A program made the translations under genes and the position numbers. This document shows positions 19,366-29,754 of a stretch of 64,000 nucleotides of DNA, piece by piece. The notes beneath the pieces were generated by a model. The model saw only the letters and a program-made list of their open reading frames with translations. It searched no databases and had not been told where the DNA came from. The DNA is from Pseudonocardia sulfidoxydans NBRC 16205 (GTDB lineage: Bacteria > Actinomycetota > Actinomycetes > Mycobacteriales > Pseudonocardiaceae), in contig NZ_BJVJ01000014.1 in the NCBI RefSeq assembly GCF_007989085.1, forward strand, positions 34,237-98,236, in the 5' to 3' direction. How positions within the stretch are numbered: the first letter of the stretch is position 1; each line of letters opens with the position of its first letter.

Positions 19366-20445
19366 TCAGTTCTGGCGCTCGCCCCGGATGAACTGCTCGA
19401 CGGCGTCACGCGCCACGTCGTCGCCGTACTGCTCGGGCGGCGACTTCATGAAGTAGCTCGACGCCGACAGGATCGGGCCACCGATCCCACGGTCCTTGGC
19501 GATCTTGGCCGCGCGCACCGCGTCGATGATGATGCCCGCCGAGTTGGGCGAGTCCCACACCTCGAGCTTGTACTCCAGGTTCAGCGGCACGTCGCCGAAC
19601 GCGCGGCCCTCGAGCCGGACGTAGGCCCACTTGCGGTCGTCGAGCCACGCCACGTAGTCCGACGGGCCGATGTGCACGTTGTCCTTGCCCATGTCGCGGT
19701 CGACCTGCGACGTCACGGACTGCGTCTTGGAGACCTTCTTGCTCTCCAGGCGCTCGAGCTCCTTCATGTTGAGGAAGTCCATGTTGCCGCCGACGTTGAG
19801 CTGCATCGTGCGGTCGAGCTGGACGCCGCGGTCCTCGAACAGCTTCGCGAGCACGCGGTGCGTGATCGTCGCGCCGACCTGCGACTTGATGTCGTCACCC
19901 ACGATCGGCACACCGGCCGAGCGGAACTTCTCGGCCCACACCGGGTCCGAGGCGATGAACACGGGCAGCGCGTTGACGAAGCCGACGCCGGCGTCGATCG
20001 CGCACTGCGCGTAGAAGCGGGCCGCGGCCTCGCTGCCCACCGGCAGGTAGCAGACCAGCACGTCCGTCCCGGTGTCGCGCAGCACCTGCGCGACGTCCAC
20101 CGGCTCCTCGTCGGACTCGGTGATCGTCTCCCGGTAGAAGCGACCCAGGCCGTCGAGGGTGTGCCCGCGCCGGACGGGCACGTCGAGCGGCGGGACGTCG
20201 GCGATCTTGATCGTGTTGTTCTCGCTGGCGAAGATCGCCTCCGAGAGGTCGCGACCCACCTTCTTGGCGTCCACGTCGAACGCGGCGACGAACGTGACGT
20301 CGCGGACGTGGTACCCGCCGAAGTCGACGTGCATCAGACCCGGCACCCGGGTCGTCGGGTCGGCATCCGCGTAGTACTGGACACCCTGGACCAGCGACGC
20401 CGCACAGTTGCCGACGCCGACGACGGCGACACGCACCTGGCTCAT
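19366..20445 (-). CDS. ino1: myo-inositol-1-phosphate synthase
   Basis: 359 aa. The NAD-binding motif is GVGNCAASL at the N-terminus. The family core is present ([13 protein letters not shown], then [14 protein letters not shown], then [10 protein letters not shown]). It converts glucose-6-phosphate to inositol-1-phosphate (EC 5.5.1.4), feeding mycothiol and phosphatidylinositol lipids. The ATG at 20445 has AAGGAGGAG just upstream. It lies 14 bp behind the PadR gene and is likely co-transcribed, as in mycobacteria (Rv0046c-Rv0047c). Confidence 0.96.
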   Translation of the reverse strand: MSQVRVAVVGVGNCAASLVQGVQYYADADPTTRVPGLMHVDFGGYHVRDVTFVAAFDVDAKKVGRDLSEAIFASENNTIKIADVPPLDVPVRRGHTLDGLGRFYRETITESDEEPVDVAQVLRDTGTDVLVCYLPVGSEAAARFYAQCAIDAGVGFVNALPVFIASDPVWAEKFRSAGVPIVGDDIKSQVGATITHRVLAKLFEDRGVQLDRTMQLNVGGNMDFLNMKELERLESKKVSKTQSVTSQVDRDMGKDNVHIGPSDYVAWLDDRKWAYVRLEGRAFGDVPLNLEYKLEVWDSPNSAGIIIDAVRAAKIAKDRGIGGPILSASSYFMKSPPEQYGDDVARDAVEQFIRGERQN

Positions 20446-20459
20446 GGCCGGCTCCTCCT

Positions 20460-21044
20460 TCATCTGTCTGGTGTATCCGGCTGCGTCGCCGGAGGATCCT
20501 GTCGTTGTTCCGCCTGTTCGCGGCTGATCAGCTCGTTGAGCCAGCGGACCTCGCGGTCGGTGCTGTCGAGGCCGAGCTGGTGCAGCTCACGGGTGTATCG
20601 GTCGATCTGCTCCCCCGCCCGGCCGAGGGCGGCCCGGATTCCCTCACGCCGTTCCTCGACGGCGCGCCTGCGCCCTTCGAGGATGCGCATCCTCGTCTCG
20701 GCCGGGGTCCGCGAGAAGAACGCGAGGTGCATGCCGAACGTCTCGTCGTCCCACGCCTGGGGACCGGCGTCGGCGAGCAGGTCGGCGAAGCGCTCCTTGC
20801 CCTCGGCGGTGATCCGGTACACCTTGCGGCTGCGCCGCGACCAGGTGCCGGAGGTGGTCTCGGGAACGGGCTGGTCGACGTCCTCGACGATCAGGCCCGC
20901 GCGGGTCAGTCGACGCAGCGCTGGGTAGAGCGACCCGTAGGAGAAGGCGCGGAAGCCGCCCAGTCGCAGGCCGATCTGCTTGCGCAGCTCGTACCCGTGC
21001 ATGGACGCCTCGTTCAGCAGCCCGAGGATCGCCAGTTCCAGCAC
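20460..21044 (-). CDS. PadR family transcriptional regulator
   Basis: 194 aa. The N-terminal winged helix begins [21 protein letters not shown], and [18 protein letters not shown] is the PadR recognition helix region. A C-terminal helical effector/dimerisation domain follows (about residues 110-194). GTG start with GAGGG upstream. It heads the ino1 operon and is the likely regulator of inositol synthesis and of itself. The divergent DUF5318 gene may share the control region. Confidence 0.9.
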   Translation of the reverse strand: MLELAILGLLNEASMHGYELRKQIGLRLGGFRAFSYGSLYPALRRLTRAGLIVEDVDQPVPETTSGTWSRRSRKVYRITAEGKERFADLLADAGPQAWDDETFGMHLAFFSRTPAETRMRILEGRRRAVEERREGIRAALGRAGEQIDRYTRELHQLGLDSTDREVRWLNELISREQAEQRQDPPATQPDTPDR

Positions 21045-21221
21045 GGCGCATCCCTCCTCGGTGTGCTCGGCCCCGGGACCCCGCGACCGACGGGGACCTC
21101 TCGCCCGACTATATCGGTCCGATACATCTTCGCTCGATCGCGAGAGCCTCGTCACTCGTCCACGAGCCGGCCCGGGGGACGGTGGATCGGGAGCGTCGTG
21201 GTCCGCGCGTACCCTGGTCGG

Positions 21222-21626
21222 GTGCTGACGCAGCGACAGGTCGTCGACTACGCGCTGCAGCGCCGGGCGCTGCTCGCCGACGTCCACTCCGGCAGGACCG
21301 GGGTCGCCGAGGTCTGCGACGCGAGTCCCTACCTGCTGCGCGCCGCCCGTTTCCACGGGCAGCCCAGCGACGTCTCCTGCCCTGTCTGCCGCAAGGAACG
21401 TCTCACCCTCGTCTCGTGGATCTTCGGCGAGGAGCTCAAGCACGCCGCCGGATCGGCCCGCAAGCCCGAGGAGCTCGACCGGCTGGAGACGCTGTACAAC
21501 GAGTTCTCGGTGTACGTCGTCGAGGTCTGCCGGACCTGCAGCTGGAACCATCTCGTGCAGTCGTACGTCCTGGGTACGGGAGGCCGCAGCGGGCCGCCCG
21601 CCCGGCGGCGGTCGGCGGGGGAATGA
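21222..21626 (+). CDS. DUF5318 family protein with two CxxC pairs
   Basis: 134 aa. Two cysteine pairs (CPVC near residue 50 and CRTC near residue 105) would form a zinc knuckle/ribbon. Conserved blocks around them are VCDASPYLLRAARFHG and LYNEFSVYVVEVC. Orthologues sit between the PadR gene and ponA1 in mycobacteria (Rv0049); function unknown. GTG start, divergent from PadR. Confidence 0.8.
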   Translation: MLTQRQVVDYALQRRALLADVHSGRTGVAEVCDASPYLLRAARFHGQPSDVSCPVCRKERLTLVSWIFGEELKHAAGSARKPEELDRLETLYNEFSVYVVEVCRTCSWNHLVQSYVLGTGGRSGPPARRRSAGE

Positions 21627-21910
21627 CAGCCCACGCCGATGAGCCGTCGAACGCCGTTGCCCCGAAGCGCCGTTGCCCCGAGTCCACGCCCGCCCTACCG
21701 GCACGAGCCGGGCCACACCGCCCGGTCCCCGCGTCGCCGGCCGCCGGTCGTGGAGTGAGCGGAGTCGAAGAACCGCATGAGACGAACTGATCGGTCCGCA
21801 CGCCACCAGCTCCCCGGGTGGCGCGCGACGGGGACCACCCCGACGACCGCCCGCCGTCTGCGGGACCCGCACGGACGGGGCCGGACGACGACCGACCACG
21901 GAGCCATTCG

Positions 21911-24397
21911 GTGACAGACCCGCGCGATCCCCGGTTCGACCCGTCCCGCCGCCCCGGTCCCCCGCGACCCGCGGCCGGCCCGCCGCCCCGCCCGCCCCGG
22001 CCCATGGGCCCGCCCCCGGGCCAGGCCGGTCCGGCCGCCGCGCCCGGCGGTCCGCCGCCCGGCCGCGCCGTCGTCCCGCCGGTGAACCGCGACGTTCCGC
22101 TGCTCACCCACGACGACGCCCCGCGCGCCGAACCGATGCCCCCGCGGGCCGACGCCCACACCACCGTCACACCTCGCCCGTCCGCCCGGCCCCGGTCCGG
22201 TCCCGGCGGGCCCGGGGGCCCGGGCGGTCCGCGCGACCCCGGAGGCCCCGGCCGCGGCGGCGGTGGCGGCGGTGGCGACGAGCCGCCCCTGCCCCCCGAG
22301 GCCGCCAAGAAGCGCAGGTGGCGCCGCATCCGCCGGGTGATCTACGTGGCCGCCGGCGTGTTCATCCTCGGCCCGATCCTCGCGTTCGTCATCGGCTGGC
22401 TCGTGTTCCAGGTGCCCACCGCCGACGACGCCAAGATCACCCAGGTCGCGACGTTCACCTACGCCGACGGTGCGCCGCTGGCCACCGTCCGGCCCGACAA
22501 CGTCAACCGCACCAACGTCACCCTCGACAAGGTGCCCGAGCCTGTCCGCCAGGCCGTGCTCGCCGCCGAGGACCGGACGTTCTACAGCAACTTCGGCTTC
22601 GACGTCACCGGCATCATGCGCGCGATCTGGAACCAGGTCACCGGAGGCGTCGGCGGCGGCTCGACGATCACCCAGCAGTACATCAAGGTGACCACCGGGC
22701 AGGACGAGGTCTCCTTGTGGCGCAAGTACAAGGAGGTGGTCCTCGCGGCGAAGATCTCCAAGGAGCTGTCCAAGGACCAGATCCTGGAGAACTACCTCAA
22801 CGTCATCTACCTGGGCCGCGGCGCCTACGGCGTCCAGGCCGCCAGCCAGGCGTACTTCGGCAAGGACGTCTCCGACCTCAGCGTGTCCGAGGGCGCGATG
22901 CTCGCCGGCATGATCCAGTCGCCGTCGCGCTGGGACCCGGCCAAGACACCCGACAAGACCCTCGAGCGGTGGAACTTCGTCCTCGACGGCATGGTCGGCC
23001 AGGGCTGGCTCTCCCCCGCCGACCGGGCCGCGCAGAAGTTCCCCGAGTGGAGGCAGCCCGCACCCACCGGCGGCGGCATCCCCGGGGACAGCCGCGGCCA
23101 CATCTACAACCTGGTCCGTGCCGAGCTCGAGGCCCGTGGCATCTCCGACACGGAGATCAACACCGAGGGCCTCACCATCACCACGACGATCGACCCCGAG
23201 AAGCAACAGGCGGCGGTCGCCGCGGCGCAGAAGGTCATGAAGGGCCAGCCCGCGAACCTGCGCACCGCGCTCGTGTCGGTCGACCCGAAGACCGGGGCGG
23301 TGCTCGCCTACTACGGCGGTGACAACGGCGTCGGGCTCGACTACGCGCAGGTGCTCAAGCAGCCCGGGTCGTCGTTCAAGCCGTTCGTACTCGCCGCGGC
23401 GCTGCAGCTGCCCAGCCCGGTCGGCCTGGGCTCGACCTACGACGGCTCCTCGCCCATGACCATCGCCGGCGCGAAGGTGTCCAACTCCGAGGGCGTGAGC
23501 TGCGGCAACTGCACCGTGAAGACGGCGATGACGCAGTCGATCAACACCGTCTTCTACCAGATCGCCGTGGCCATGGGCCCGGCCAAGGTCGCCGACGCCG
23601 CACATCAGGCCGGCATCCCGGCCGACCTCCTGCCCAACCCCACCGGCGGCATCTCCCTGGGTGACAAGGAGGTCCACCCGATGGACATGGCGGCCGCGTT
23701 CGCCACCTTCGCCGCCGACGGAGTCCGCCACGACCCGTACCTGATCAGCAAGGTCACGGCGTCCGACGGCCGCGTCCTGTTCGACATCGGCGCCGTCCAG
23801 GGCCAGAACGCGTTCCCCCAGCAGGTCGCCCGCAACGTCACCGAGTCCATGACCGACGTCGCGTCGTCGTCCGGGATCGCGCTGTCCGGTGGCCGCCCCG
23901 TCGCGTCCAAGACCGGCACCGTGCAGAGCTCCGTCGCCGGGCAGAACAACGACGCCTGGACCGTCGGCTACACGCCGTCGATCTCCACCGCGGTCTGGGT
24001 CGGTACCGACGACAACTCGCCGATCAAGAACTCGGCCGGCCGCCCGATCTACGGCCGGATGCTCCCCGGCTCGATCTGGCAGCAGTACATGAACGCCGCG
24101 CTCAAGGGCACGCCCGTCGAGCAGTTCTCCAAGTTCGTGCCCATCGGCACCCCGCCCTACTCCGAGGTCACCACCACCCAGCCCACCGCCGGCAACGACG
24201 ACGAGGACTACTACGGCGACGACCGCGGCGGTGACAACGGACGTCGCGGCGGCGGTAACGGCGGCGGGAACGGCGACGGCGGCGGCGGAGGCAACCGCGG
24301 CGGCGGGAACGGCGGCGACGGCGGCGGGAACGGCGGCGGCAACGACGGCGGTGGGAACGCCCGCGACAGTGGCGACGGGGCCGGCAGCGATGAATGA
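21911..24397 (+). CDS. ponA1: bifunctional penicillin-binding protein 1 (PonA1 type)
   Basis: 828 aa. A long Pro/Gly-rich cytoplasmic N-terminus (to about residue 135) precedes one membrane anchor (YVAAGVFILGPILAFVIGWL). A GT51 transglycosylase domain (AAEDRTFYSNFGFD, GGSTITQQYIK) follows. The transpeptidase domain has active-site SSFK, SIN and KTGT motifs in order. The tail is Gly/Asn-rich. It polymerises and cross-links peptidoglycan outside the membrane. The GTG at 21911 has GGAG 8 nt upstream, whereas the GTG 93 bp earlier has no ribosome site. Position matches Rv0050. Confidence 0.94.
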   Translation: MTDPRDPRFDPSRRPGPPRPAAGPPPRPPRPMGPPPGQAGPAAAPGGPPPGRAVVPPVNRDVPLLTHDDAPRAEPMPPRADAHTTVTPRPSARPRSGPGGPGGPGGPRDPGGPGRGGGGGGGDEPPLPPEAAKKRRWRRIRRVIYVAAGVFILGPILAFVIGWLVFQVPTADDAKITQVATFTYADGAPLATVRPDNVNRTNVTLDKVPEPVRQAVLAAEDRTFYSNFGFDVTGIMRAIWNQVTGGVGGGSTITQQYIKVTTGQDEVSLWRKYKEVVLAAKISKELSKDQILENYLNVIYLGRGAYGVQAASQAYFGKDVSDLSVSEGAMLAGMIQSPSRWDPAKTPDKTLERWNFVLDGMVGQGWLSPADRAAQKFPEWRQPAPTGGGIPGDSRGHIYNLVRAELEARGISDTEINTEGLTITTTIDPEKQQAAVAAAQKVMKGQPANLRTALVSVDPKTGAVLAYYGGDNGVGLDYAQVLKQPGSSFKPFVLAAALQLPSPVGLGSTYDGSSPMTIAGAKVSNSEGVSCGNCTVKTAMTQSINTVFYQIAVAMGPAKVADAAHQAGIPADLLPNPTGGISLGDKEVHPMDMAAAFATFAADGVRHDPYLISKVTASDGRVLFDIGAVQGQNAFPQQVARNVTESMTDVASSSGIALSGGRPVASKTGTVQSSVAGQNNDAWTVGYTPSISTAVWVGTDDNSPIKNSAGRPIYGRMLPGSIWQQYMNAALKGTPVEQFSKFVPIGTPPYSEVTTTQPTAGNDDEDYYGDDRGGDNGRRGGGNGGGNGDGGGGGNRGGGNGGDGGGNGGGNDGGGNARDSGDGAGSDE

Positions 24398-24421
24398 CGC
24401 CGCCCGGATACCGTTCGACGG

Positions 24422-26092
24422 GTGACGCGCACGACAGGCGACCGCGGACGGACGAGAACCGTCCGCGGCACGCCGGGCGACGCGCCACCGCCGCGCGTCG
24501 TGCCCAGCTGGACCGAACCGATGGCGGCCGCCGCCAGCAGGATCGTCGGCGGCCCACTGGGTCGGCACGCCACCGTCGGTCGCAGCCGGTTCTGGACACC
24601 CCTGCGCGTCGTGCTGCTCTTCGCGGTCGCGGTCATGGCGCTGAGCTGGCTCGCCAAGTCGCCCTGCCTGCAGCAGTACCCGGCCGGCGACGGCTCCCTG
24701 GCCCTCGACTGGCGCAACGACCGCCAGTACGTCGCCATGTGCTACTCCGACACCGTCCCCCTCTACGGCCTCGAAGGCCTCGAGCGGGGCGCGCTGCCCT
24801 ACCGCGACGCCTGGCTCGAACAGCCCGGCACCCCGCAGGAACAGCTGCGCTACATGGAGTACCCCGTCGTCACCGGGTTCTTCCAGTGGTTCAACGCCCG
24901 CCTCACCGACGGCTGGCTCGCCCTCGCCGCGCACATCCCGCTGCCCGTGGCGCTGCCCGTCGTCGTCTACTTCGACTTCTCGGCCGGCTGGCTCGCGCTG
25001 GCCTGGCTCGTCGTCGCCTGGGCGGTGTGCCGGCTGCGGCCGTCCCGCCCGTGGGACGCGGCGATGGTCGCGCTCTCACCGCTCGCGCTCGTCCACCTGT
25101 TCACCAACTTCGACGCGCTCGCCGTCGCCTTCGCGACCGCGGGCCTCCTCGCGCTGGCCCGGCGCAGACCCTGGCTCGCCGGGCTGCTCATCGGCATCGG
25201 TGGCGCCGCCAAGCTCTACCCGCTCATGCTGTTGCTGCCGGTGCTGCTCGTCGGCTGGCGACGTCGCGACACCGGCGGCCTCACCCTCGCCGTCCGCACG
25301 ATCGCCGGCGCCGTCGTCGCGTGGGCGGCGACCAACCTGCCCGTCGCGCTGCTGTGGACGCCCGGCTGGTGGGAGTTCTTCCGGCTCAACCAGACCCGCC
25401 CCGCCGACCCCGACTCGCTCTACTACGCGCTCAGCTACTTCACCGGCTGGGCCGGCTTCGACGGCGACCTCGCCTCCGGCCAGACCCCCGCGATCCTCAA
25501 CGCCGTCACCCTCGGCCTCTTCGCGCTCGCCTGCGTCGGCGTCGTCGTCCTCGCGCTCAAGGCACCCCGACCACCCCGGCTCGCCTCGCTCGCATTCCTG
25601 GTGATCGCGTCGTTCCTGCTGGTCAACAAGGTGTGGAGCCCGCAGTACTCGCTGTGGCTGGTGCCGCTCGCGGTGCTCGCCCTGCCGCGCTGGCGGCTGC
25701 TGCTGGCCTGGATGTTCGTCGACGCCGCCGTCTGGGTGCCGCGGATGTTCTACTACCTGACCCCCGAGAAGAAGGGCCTCCCGCCCGACTGGTTCCTCGG
25801 CGCGGTCCTGCTCCGCGACGCCATGGTCGTCCTGCTCTGCGTCCTCGTCGTACGCAGCGTGCTCCGGCCCGGTGCCGACCCCGTGCGGGCCAACGGCCCC
25901 GACGACCCCGACTGGCCCGGCACCACCCCGGCACGGCCGCGCGTCCGCGACGTCATCCCCGCGCCGAGCGCGTCGGGCAGCACCGCGCCGAGCGGGTCGG
26001 GCAGCACCGCGCCGAGCGGGTCGGGAATCACCGCTCCAGCCGCCGCACCAGCTTCAGGCCGGACCACGTCGCGTCGATCGCGCACACCTTGA
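24422..26092 (+). CDS. GT87-type polytopic glycosyltransferase
   Basis: 556 aa with about ten membrane helices and an N-terminal cytoplasmic stretch. Motifs typical of actinobacterial GT87 proteins are present ([55 protein letters not shown]). Such enzymes transfer sugars from polyprenyl-phosphate donors on the outer face of the membrane. It follows ponA1 by 25 bp and is probably co-transcribed (Rv0051 position). The C-terminal tail holds three 24-bp repeats and overlaps the convergent DUF3052 gene by 65 bp. Acceptor and donor are unknown. Confidence 0.85.
   Translation: MTRTTGDRGRTRTVRGTPGDAPPPRVVPSWTEPMAAAASRIVGGPLGRHATVGRSRFWTPLRVVLLFAVAVMALSWLAKSPCLQQYPAGDGSLALDWRNDRQYVAMCYSDTVPLYGLEGLERGALPYRDAWLEQPGTPQEQLRYMEYPVVTGFFQWFNARLTDGWLALAAHIPLPVALPVVVYFDFSAGWLALAWLVVAWAVCRLRPSRPWDAAMVALSPLALVHLFTNFDALAVAFATAGLLALARRRPWLAGLLIGIGGAAKLYPLMLLLPVLLVGWRRRDTGGLTLAVRTIAGAVVAWAATNLPVALLWTPGWWEFFRLNQTRPADPDSLYYALSYFTGWAGFDGDLASGQTPAILNAVTLGLFALACVGVVVLALKAPRPPRLASLAFLVIASFLLVNKVWSPQYSLWLVPLAVLALPRWRLLLAWMFVDAAVWVPRMFYYLTPEKKGLPPDWFLGAVLLRDAMVVLLCVLVVRSVLRPGADPVRANGPDDPDWPGTTPARPRVRDVIPAPSASGSTAPSGSGSTAPSGSGITAPAAAPASGRTTSRRSRTP
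25961..26032. repeat. three 24-bp tandem repeats at the 3' end of the GT87 gene
   Basis: Three adjacent 24-bp units (25961-25984, 25985-26008, 26009-26032) share the core GCGCCGAGCGGGTCGGGCAG. They encode an A-P-S-x-S-G-S-T repeat in the cytoplasmic tail. The last unit runs into the stop codon of the convergent DUF3052 gene. Confidence 0.85.
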
Positions 26093-26426
26093 CGTCCACC
26101 CAGCCCGATGGCAACGCGTGGTCGCGGACGCCGTTCTCGTCGAGGTCCGTCGCCACCCCCGACGCCTTCTTCGGCCACGCCACCCAGACCGCGCCCCGCT
26201 CGGTGCTGCGCTCCACCGCCCGCGACCAGCGCCTGCGCAATGTCGCGACGTCCGGGCAGAACACCACCTGCACCTCGTAGCCGGCACCCGACGCACGCCG
26301 GTGATGCGGCGCGTCCAGGCCGAACCCGGCCGGGGTGCCGACCAGCAACGTCCGTGTCCCCTCCCGGATCCCCAGCTTGCGGGGCAACGGCGTGCCGGAG
26401 TAGCCGGCCGGTGCGGCGGGGGTCAC
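26028..26426 (-). CDS. DUF3052 domain protein
   Basis: 132 aa. The N-terminal block [22 protein letters not shown] and the later [15 protein letters not shown] are hallmarks of DUF3052, a small actinobacterial family of unknown function. The C-terminus ([20 protein letters not shown]) is also conserved. It starts at GTG 26426, divergent from the NUDIX gene across 63 bp. Confidence 0.85.
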   Translation of the reverse strand: MTPAAPAGYSGTPLPRKLGIREGTRTLLVGTPAGFGLDAPHHRRASGAGYEVQVVFCPDVATLRRRWSRAVERSTERGAVWVAWPKKASGVATDLDENGVRDHALPSGWVDVKVCAIDATWSGLKLVRRLER

Positions 26427-26489
26427 AGCGCGACAGCGTATGCCCGGGCGGTCGTATGAGGCAGTGTCGGCGCAAGGTGGGGGTGAGCA

Positions 26490-27131
26490 GTGGAGCCGAG
26501 GGCAGTCGTCGCCGCGCGGATGGCCGCGTTCGAGCCGGTCCGCGTCGACCGACCCGACCTGGCCCGCGCCGCCGTCACCATCACGCTCGTCCCCGATCCC
26601 GACCCGGCCCCGACCGGCGACGCTCCCGGGGACGACCCGCTCCTCGACGGGCTCGCCCTCCTGCTCACCCGCCGCGCCCCCACCCTGCGTCGCCACGCCA
26701 ACCAGTGGGCGCTGCCCGGCGGACGGCTGGACCCGGGCGAGACCGAGATCGTCGCCGCCCGCCGCGAGCTCGACGAGGAGCTGGGCCTGCGTCTCGACGA
26801 CGACGCCGTGCTCGGCGTCCTCGACGACTACCCGACACGCTCGGGCTACCTGATCACACCCGTCGTCCTGTGGGGCGGGCCTGCTCGAGACCTCACCCCC
26901 AACCCGGCCGAGGTCGGCTCCGTGCACCGGGTCGCGCTGCGCGAGATCGACGTCGAGCCCCGGTTCCTGACGATCCCCGAGTCCGAGGCGCCGGTCATCC
27001 AGGTGCCGATGCTCGGCCGCTTCGTGCACGCTCCCACCGGCGCGGTGCTGCACCAGTTCCGCGAGGTCGTCCTGCGCGGGCGCCCGACGCGGGTGGCGCA
27101 CCTGGAGCAGCCGGTCTTCGCCTGGCGCTGA
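26490..27131 (+). CDS. NUDIX hydrolase, CoA pyrophosphatase-like
   Basis: 213 aa. The NUDIX box is intact (GGRLDPGETEIVAARRELDE, then ELGL). Upstream, LALLLTRRAPTLRRHANQWALPGG resembles the block found in CoA-diphosphatases (NudL type). It may therefore hydrolyse coenzyme A or a related dinucleotide. GTG start, divergent from DUF3052. Confidence 0.85.
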   Translation: MEPRAVVAARMAAFEPVRVDRPDLARAAVTITLVPDPDPAPTGDAPGDDPLLDGLALLLTRRAPTLRRHANQWALPGGRLDPGETEIVAARRELDEELGLRLDDDAVLGVLDDYPTRSGYLITPVVLWGGPARDLTPNPAEVGSVHRVALREIDVEPRFLTIPESEAPVIQVPMLGRFVHAPTGAVLHQFREVVLRGRPTRVAHLEQPVFAWR

Positions 27132-27138
27132 GCTCGAA

Positions 27139-27205
27139 ATGATCGCCGTTTCCGGCGCATGGACGCCGCAGATGGCGCTCATGTGCCACGAACAGCGATC
27201 ACCAA
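27139..27205. repeat. imperfect inverted repeat between convergent genes
   Basis: Two arms of about 28 bp, each beginning TGATCGC and containing GGCRCATG, face each other between the NUDIX stop and the second GT87 stop. They match at roughly three quarters of positions. It may act as a weak bidirectional terminator. Confidence 0.4.
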
Positions 27206-27222
27206 GGTGCCGCAGGGGCTGG

Positions 27223-28755
27223 TCAGGGTGTCGAGGTGGCCGAGCTCGGTGTGTCGCCGACGGGTTCGCGCTCGTTCTCAGCGCCTGCCTTCTCGGCGTC
27301 CGCCGGGTCCGTGGCGGCGGCTGCGGCGGGGTCGTCGCGGCTCGTCGTGTCGGCGGGCGGCGGCTCAGCGGGCTCGGGCGCGTCCGCCGGCCGGGGCGGG
27401 CGGAGCGCGAAGGTCGGGGGCACGCGCAGGAACAGCACGAACAGCGCGACGAGCAGCGCGGCCCGCCCCCAGACGCCGACCGCGACGGCCTGCGCCGCGA
27501 GCCCCTGGGTGATCTCCAGGTTCACGCCGGCGCGGACGTCGTAGAGCCAGCGGAAGATGCCGATCCCCATGACGGCGTCGGCGACGAGGTACCCGGCCAC
27601 GACACCCCACGGCACCCGCAGCAGCACGAAGAACGGCAGCAGCCACAACGTGTACTGCGGGCTGTGCACCTTGTGCAGCAACAAGAACCCGCACAGCATC
27701 GCGGCGCTCACCGCGACCCACGGGTAGGAGCCGAGGCGTCGCATCCGCCACAGCCCGATCCCGGCGGCCAGCAGGAACGAGGCGACGACCAGCGTCGGGG
27801 ACAGCCACGACACGAGGTCCTGGAAGGCGACGTCGTCGGGCTCGGAGTACGGCCGGAAGCCCCAGAACCAGAACGAGTTCGTCGTGAAGTCGACCTTGCG
27901 CAGCTGCTGGAAGGTGAACGACGCCCGCCAGCCGTCGAACCCGGCGATCGCGAACGGCAGGTTGACGACGACCACGGTGAGCGCGGCGGCACCGGCGACG
28001 CGGACGGCGCCCCACCAGTCGAGACGTCCGCCGGGGACGCGGTCCTCACCGCGGGTGAGTACGTAGAGGGCCAGCGGCAGCACGAACGCGCCCGGATAGA
28101 GCTTCAGCGCGAACCCGAGCCCGAGGAGCACGGCGGCGACCGTGCCGCGCCGGTGCAACGACCAGCGGGAACGCAGACCGTGCAGGACGAAGACGGCGCC
28201 CACCGCGCACGCGACGACGGGCAGATCCCAGTTGTGGAACGCGTACAGCACGAGCGGCGGGCCGAGCGCCCAGAGCAACGCCCGCCACCGCGACAACCGG
28301 CCCAGCAGCCAGCCCGTGGCCAGGCCGAACGGGGCCATGATCAGGGCCGACGCGAGCAGGAACCCGGCGTCGGTGTGGGCGCCGAGCGCGGCCAGCCACA
28401 TGATCAGCCCGGTGAGCACCGGGTACTCCACGGTCCCGCCGGTGAGCGTGCCGTCGGCGTCGATCCCGCCGTCGACGTAGGGGAAGACGTGCTTGTCGAT
28501 GTCGCGGCCGATCCAGAGGTGCTGGATGTCGGAGTAGCAGACGTCGAGATCCTTGCGGTTCTCGTAGTCGGGCGCGCTGCGACCCTGCGCGTCGAACTCC
28601 GGGCCCGTGCACCGGGCCTTGTTGACGTAGCCGAGCACGAGCGTGAGACCCGTGAGCGCGACGACGACCGCCAGCAGCAGCGCCGTTCCGCGCCGGGACG
28701 GCGCGACGGCCTCGGACCCGGGGACCGGGGCGGTGCCGACGGCCGTCCGGATCAC
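27223..28755 (-). CDS. second GT87-type polytopic glycosyltransferase
   Basis: 510 aa, paralogous to the GT87 gene 1.1 kb upstream in the window. It shares CYSD, EYPVLTGLI, HNWDLPVVA, GFALKLYPGAF and HKVHSPQYTLWLLP. About eleven membrane helices are followed by an Asp/Ala/Pro-rich cytoplasmic tail. It would use a lipid-linked sugar donor in envelope glycan or lipid mannosylation. It starts with GTG overlapping the stop of the endonuclease IV gene (GTGA). Confidence 0.85.
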   Translation of the reverse strand: MIRTAVGTAPVPGSEAVAPSRRGTALLLAVVVALTGLTLVLGYVNKARCTGPEFDAQGRSAPDYENRKDLDVCYSDIQHLWIGRDIDKHVFPYVDGGIDADGTLTGGTVEYPVLTGLIMWLAALGAHTDAGFLLASALIMAPFGLATGWLLGRLSRWRALLWALGPPLVLYAFHNWDLPVVACAVGAVFVLHGLRSRWSLHRRGTVAAVLLGLGFALKLYPGAFVLPLALYVLTRGEDRVPGGRLDWWGAVRVAGAAALTVVVVNLPFAIAGFDGWRASFTFQQLRKVDFTTNSFWFWGFRPYSEPDDVAFQDLVSWLSPTLVVASFLLAAGIGLWRMRRLGSYPWVAVSAAMLCGFLLLHKVHSPQYTLWLLPFFVLLRVPWGVVAGYLVADAVMGIGIFRWLYDVRAGVNLEITQGLAAQAVAVGVWGRAALLVALFVLFLRVPPTFALRPPRPADAPEPAEPPPADTTSRDDPAAAAATDPADAEKAGAENEREPVGDTPSSATSTP

Positions 28756-29522
28756 CGCCCCAGCCGCTCGCGGAGGAACGCGATGTCGGCGGCCTGGCCC
28801 TCGGCCGGGGTCTCGACGACGACCGGCGCCCCCGCGGCCTGGGCGACCGCCGCGAGCTGCTCGGCGTCGATCGTGCCGGAGTCGATGTTGGCGTGCCGGT
28901 CGCGCGCCGAGCCGAACTCGTCGCGCGAGTTGTTGAGGTGCACCAGGTCGATCCGGCCGGTGATGGCCTTGGCGCGGTCGACGACGTCGACCAGGTCCTC
29001 CCCCGCGGCGAACGCGTGGCACGTGTCGAGGCAGAAACCGACGCCGAACTCGCCGACCGCGTCCCACAGCCGCGACAGCGCGTCGAAGCTGCGGGCCATC
29101 GCGTTGTCGCCGCCCGCGGTGTTCTCGATGAACACGGGAACGGCGAAGCCGCCCTCGTCCTGCTGGCGCTCGACGAACTTGCGCCAGTTGTCGAACCCGA
29201 CCCCCGGGTCGTCGGACTGCGTGACGTGGCCGCCGTGCACGACCAGCCCGATCGCACCGACGTTCGCGGCCTCCTGGGCGTGCTGCACGACGAGCTTGCG
29301 CGACGGGATGCGGATGCGGTTGTTCGGCGATGCGACGTTCACGACGTACGGCGAGTGGACGACGACCGTCAGCTCCCCCGACCGCAACTGCTCGGCCTGG
29401 GGGTGCGCGGGCGGCTTCTTCCACCCCTGCGGATCGGCGAGGAAGATCTGGACGACGTCGGCCCCGCGCTCGGCCGCGGCGCCGACGGGATCGTCGTCAC
29501 GGACGTGGGCCCCGATGAGCAT
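28752..29522 (-). CDS. nfo: deoxyribonuclease IV (AP endonuclease, Nfo type)
   Basis: 256 aa TIM barrel. Metal-binding motifs appear in order: GAHV, HSPY, VVHGGH, IENTAGG, DTCHAFAAG, and HLNNSRDEFGSARDRHANI (abbreviated family motif). It cleaves the phosphodiester 5' of abasic sites in base-excision repair using three zinc ions. It is slightly shorter than E. coli Nfo (285 aa). It is translationally coupled to the GT87 gene downstream and divergent from the rpsF operon. Confidence 0.92.
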   Translation of the reverse strand: MLIGAHVRDDDPVGAAAERGADVVQIFLADPQGWKKPPAHPQAEQLRSGELTVVVHSPYVVNVASPNNRIRIPSRKLVVQHAQEAANVGAIGLVVHGGHVTQSDDPGVGFDNWRKFVERQQDEGGFAVPVFIENTAGGDNAMARSFDALSRLWDAVGEFGVGFCLDTCHAFAAGEDLVDVVDRAKAITGRIDLVHLNNSRDEFGSARDRHANIDSGTIDAEQLAAVAQAAGAPVVVETPAEGQAADIAFLRERLGR

Positions 29523-29584
29523 GGCGTCAGCCTAAGGGGACGCCCCCCGACACCGCTCCCGCACCGTGCGGGGCGGCCGGAGCC

Positions 29585-29754
29585 GGGCAGATCCGCGCTG
29601 GTAGCCTCGACGGATCACCCCGACCGGTGTCCACAGGGACGCCGCAACGACGGTCCCGCCGAGGCGGGACCCGATTTCTGTCGGGGGGTGGTGAGAACCT
29701 CCTGCCGCGGATGCACCGCGGCCGTCACGAGTCCATAGGAGGTGAGTGGTTCTC
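29585..29754 (+). promoter_or_regulatory. 5' leader of the rpsF operon with two hairpins
   Basis: Two compact hairpins precede rpsF: GGTCCCGC/GCGGGACC (29652-29671) and GCCGCGG/CCGCGGC (29704-29722). A strong AGGAGG lies at 29737-29742. In other bacteria an S6:S18 complex represses this operon through a leader RNA with conserved CCG elements. Whether either hairpin serves that role here is inference only. Confidence 0.35.

Noticed and set aside
21695..24934. A 1079-aa open frame antisense to ponA1
   Set aside because: Shadow of the penicillin-binding protein gene; low-complexity composition and no start signal.
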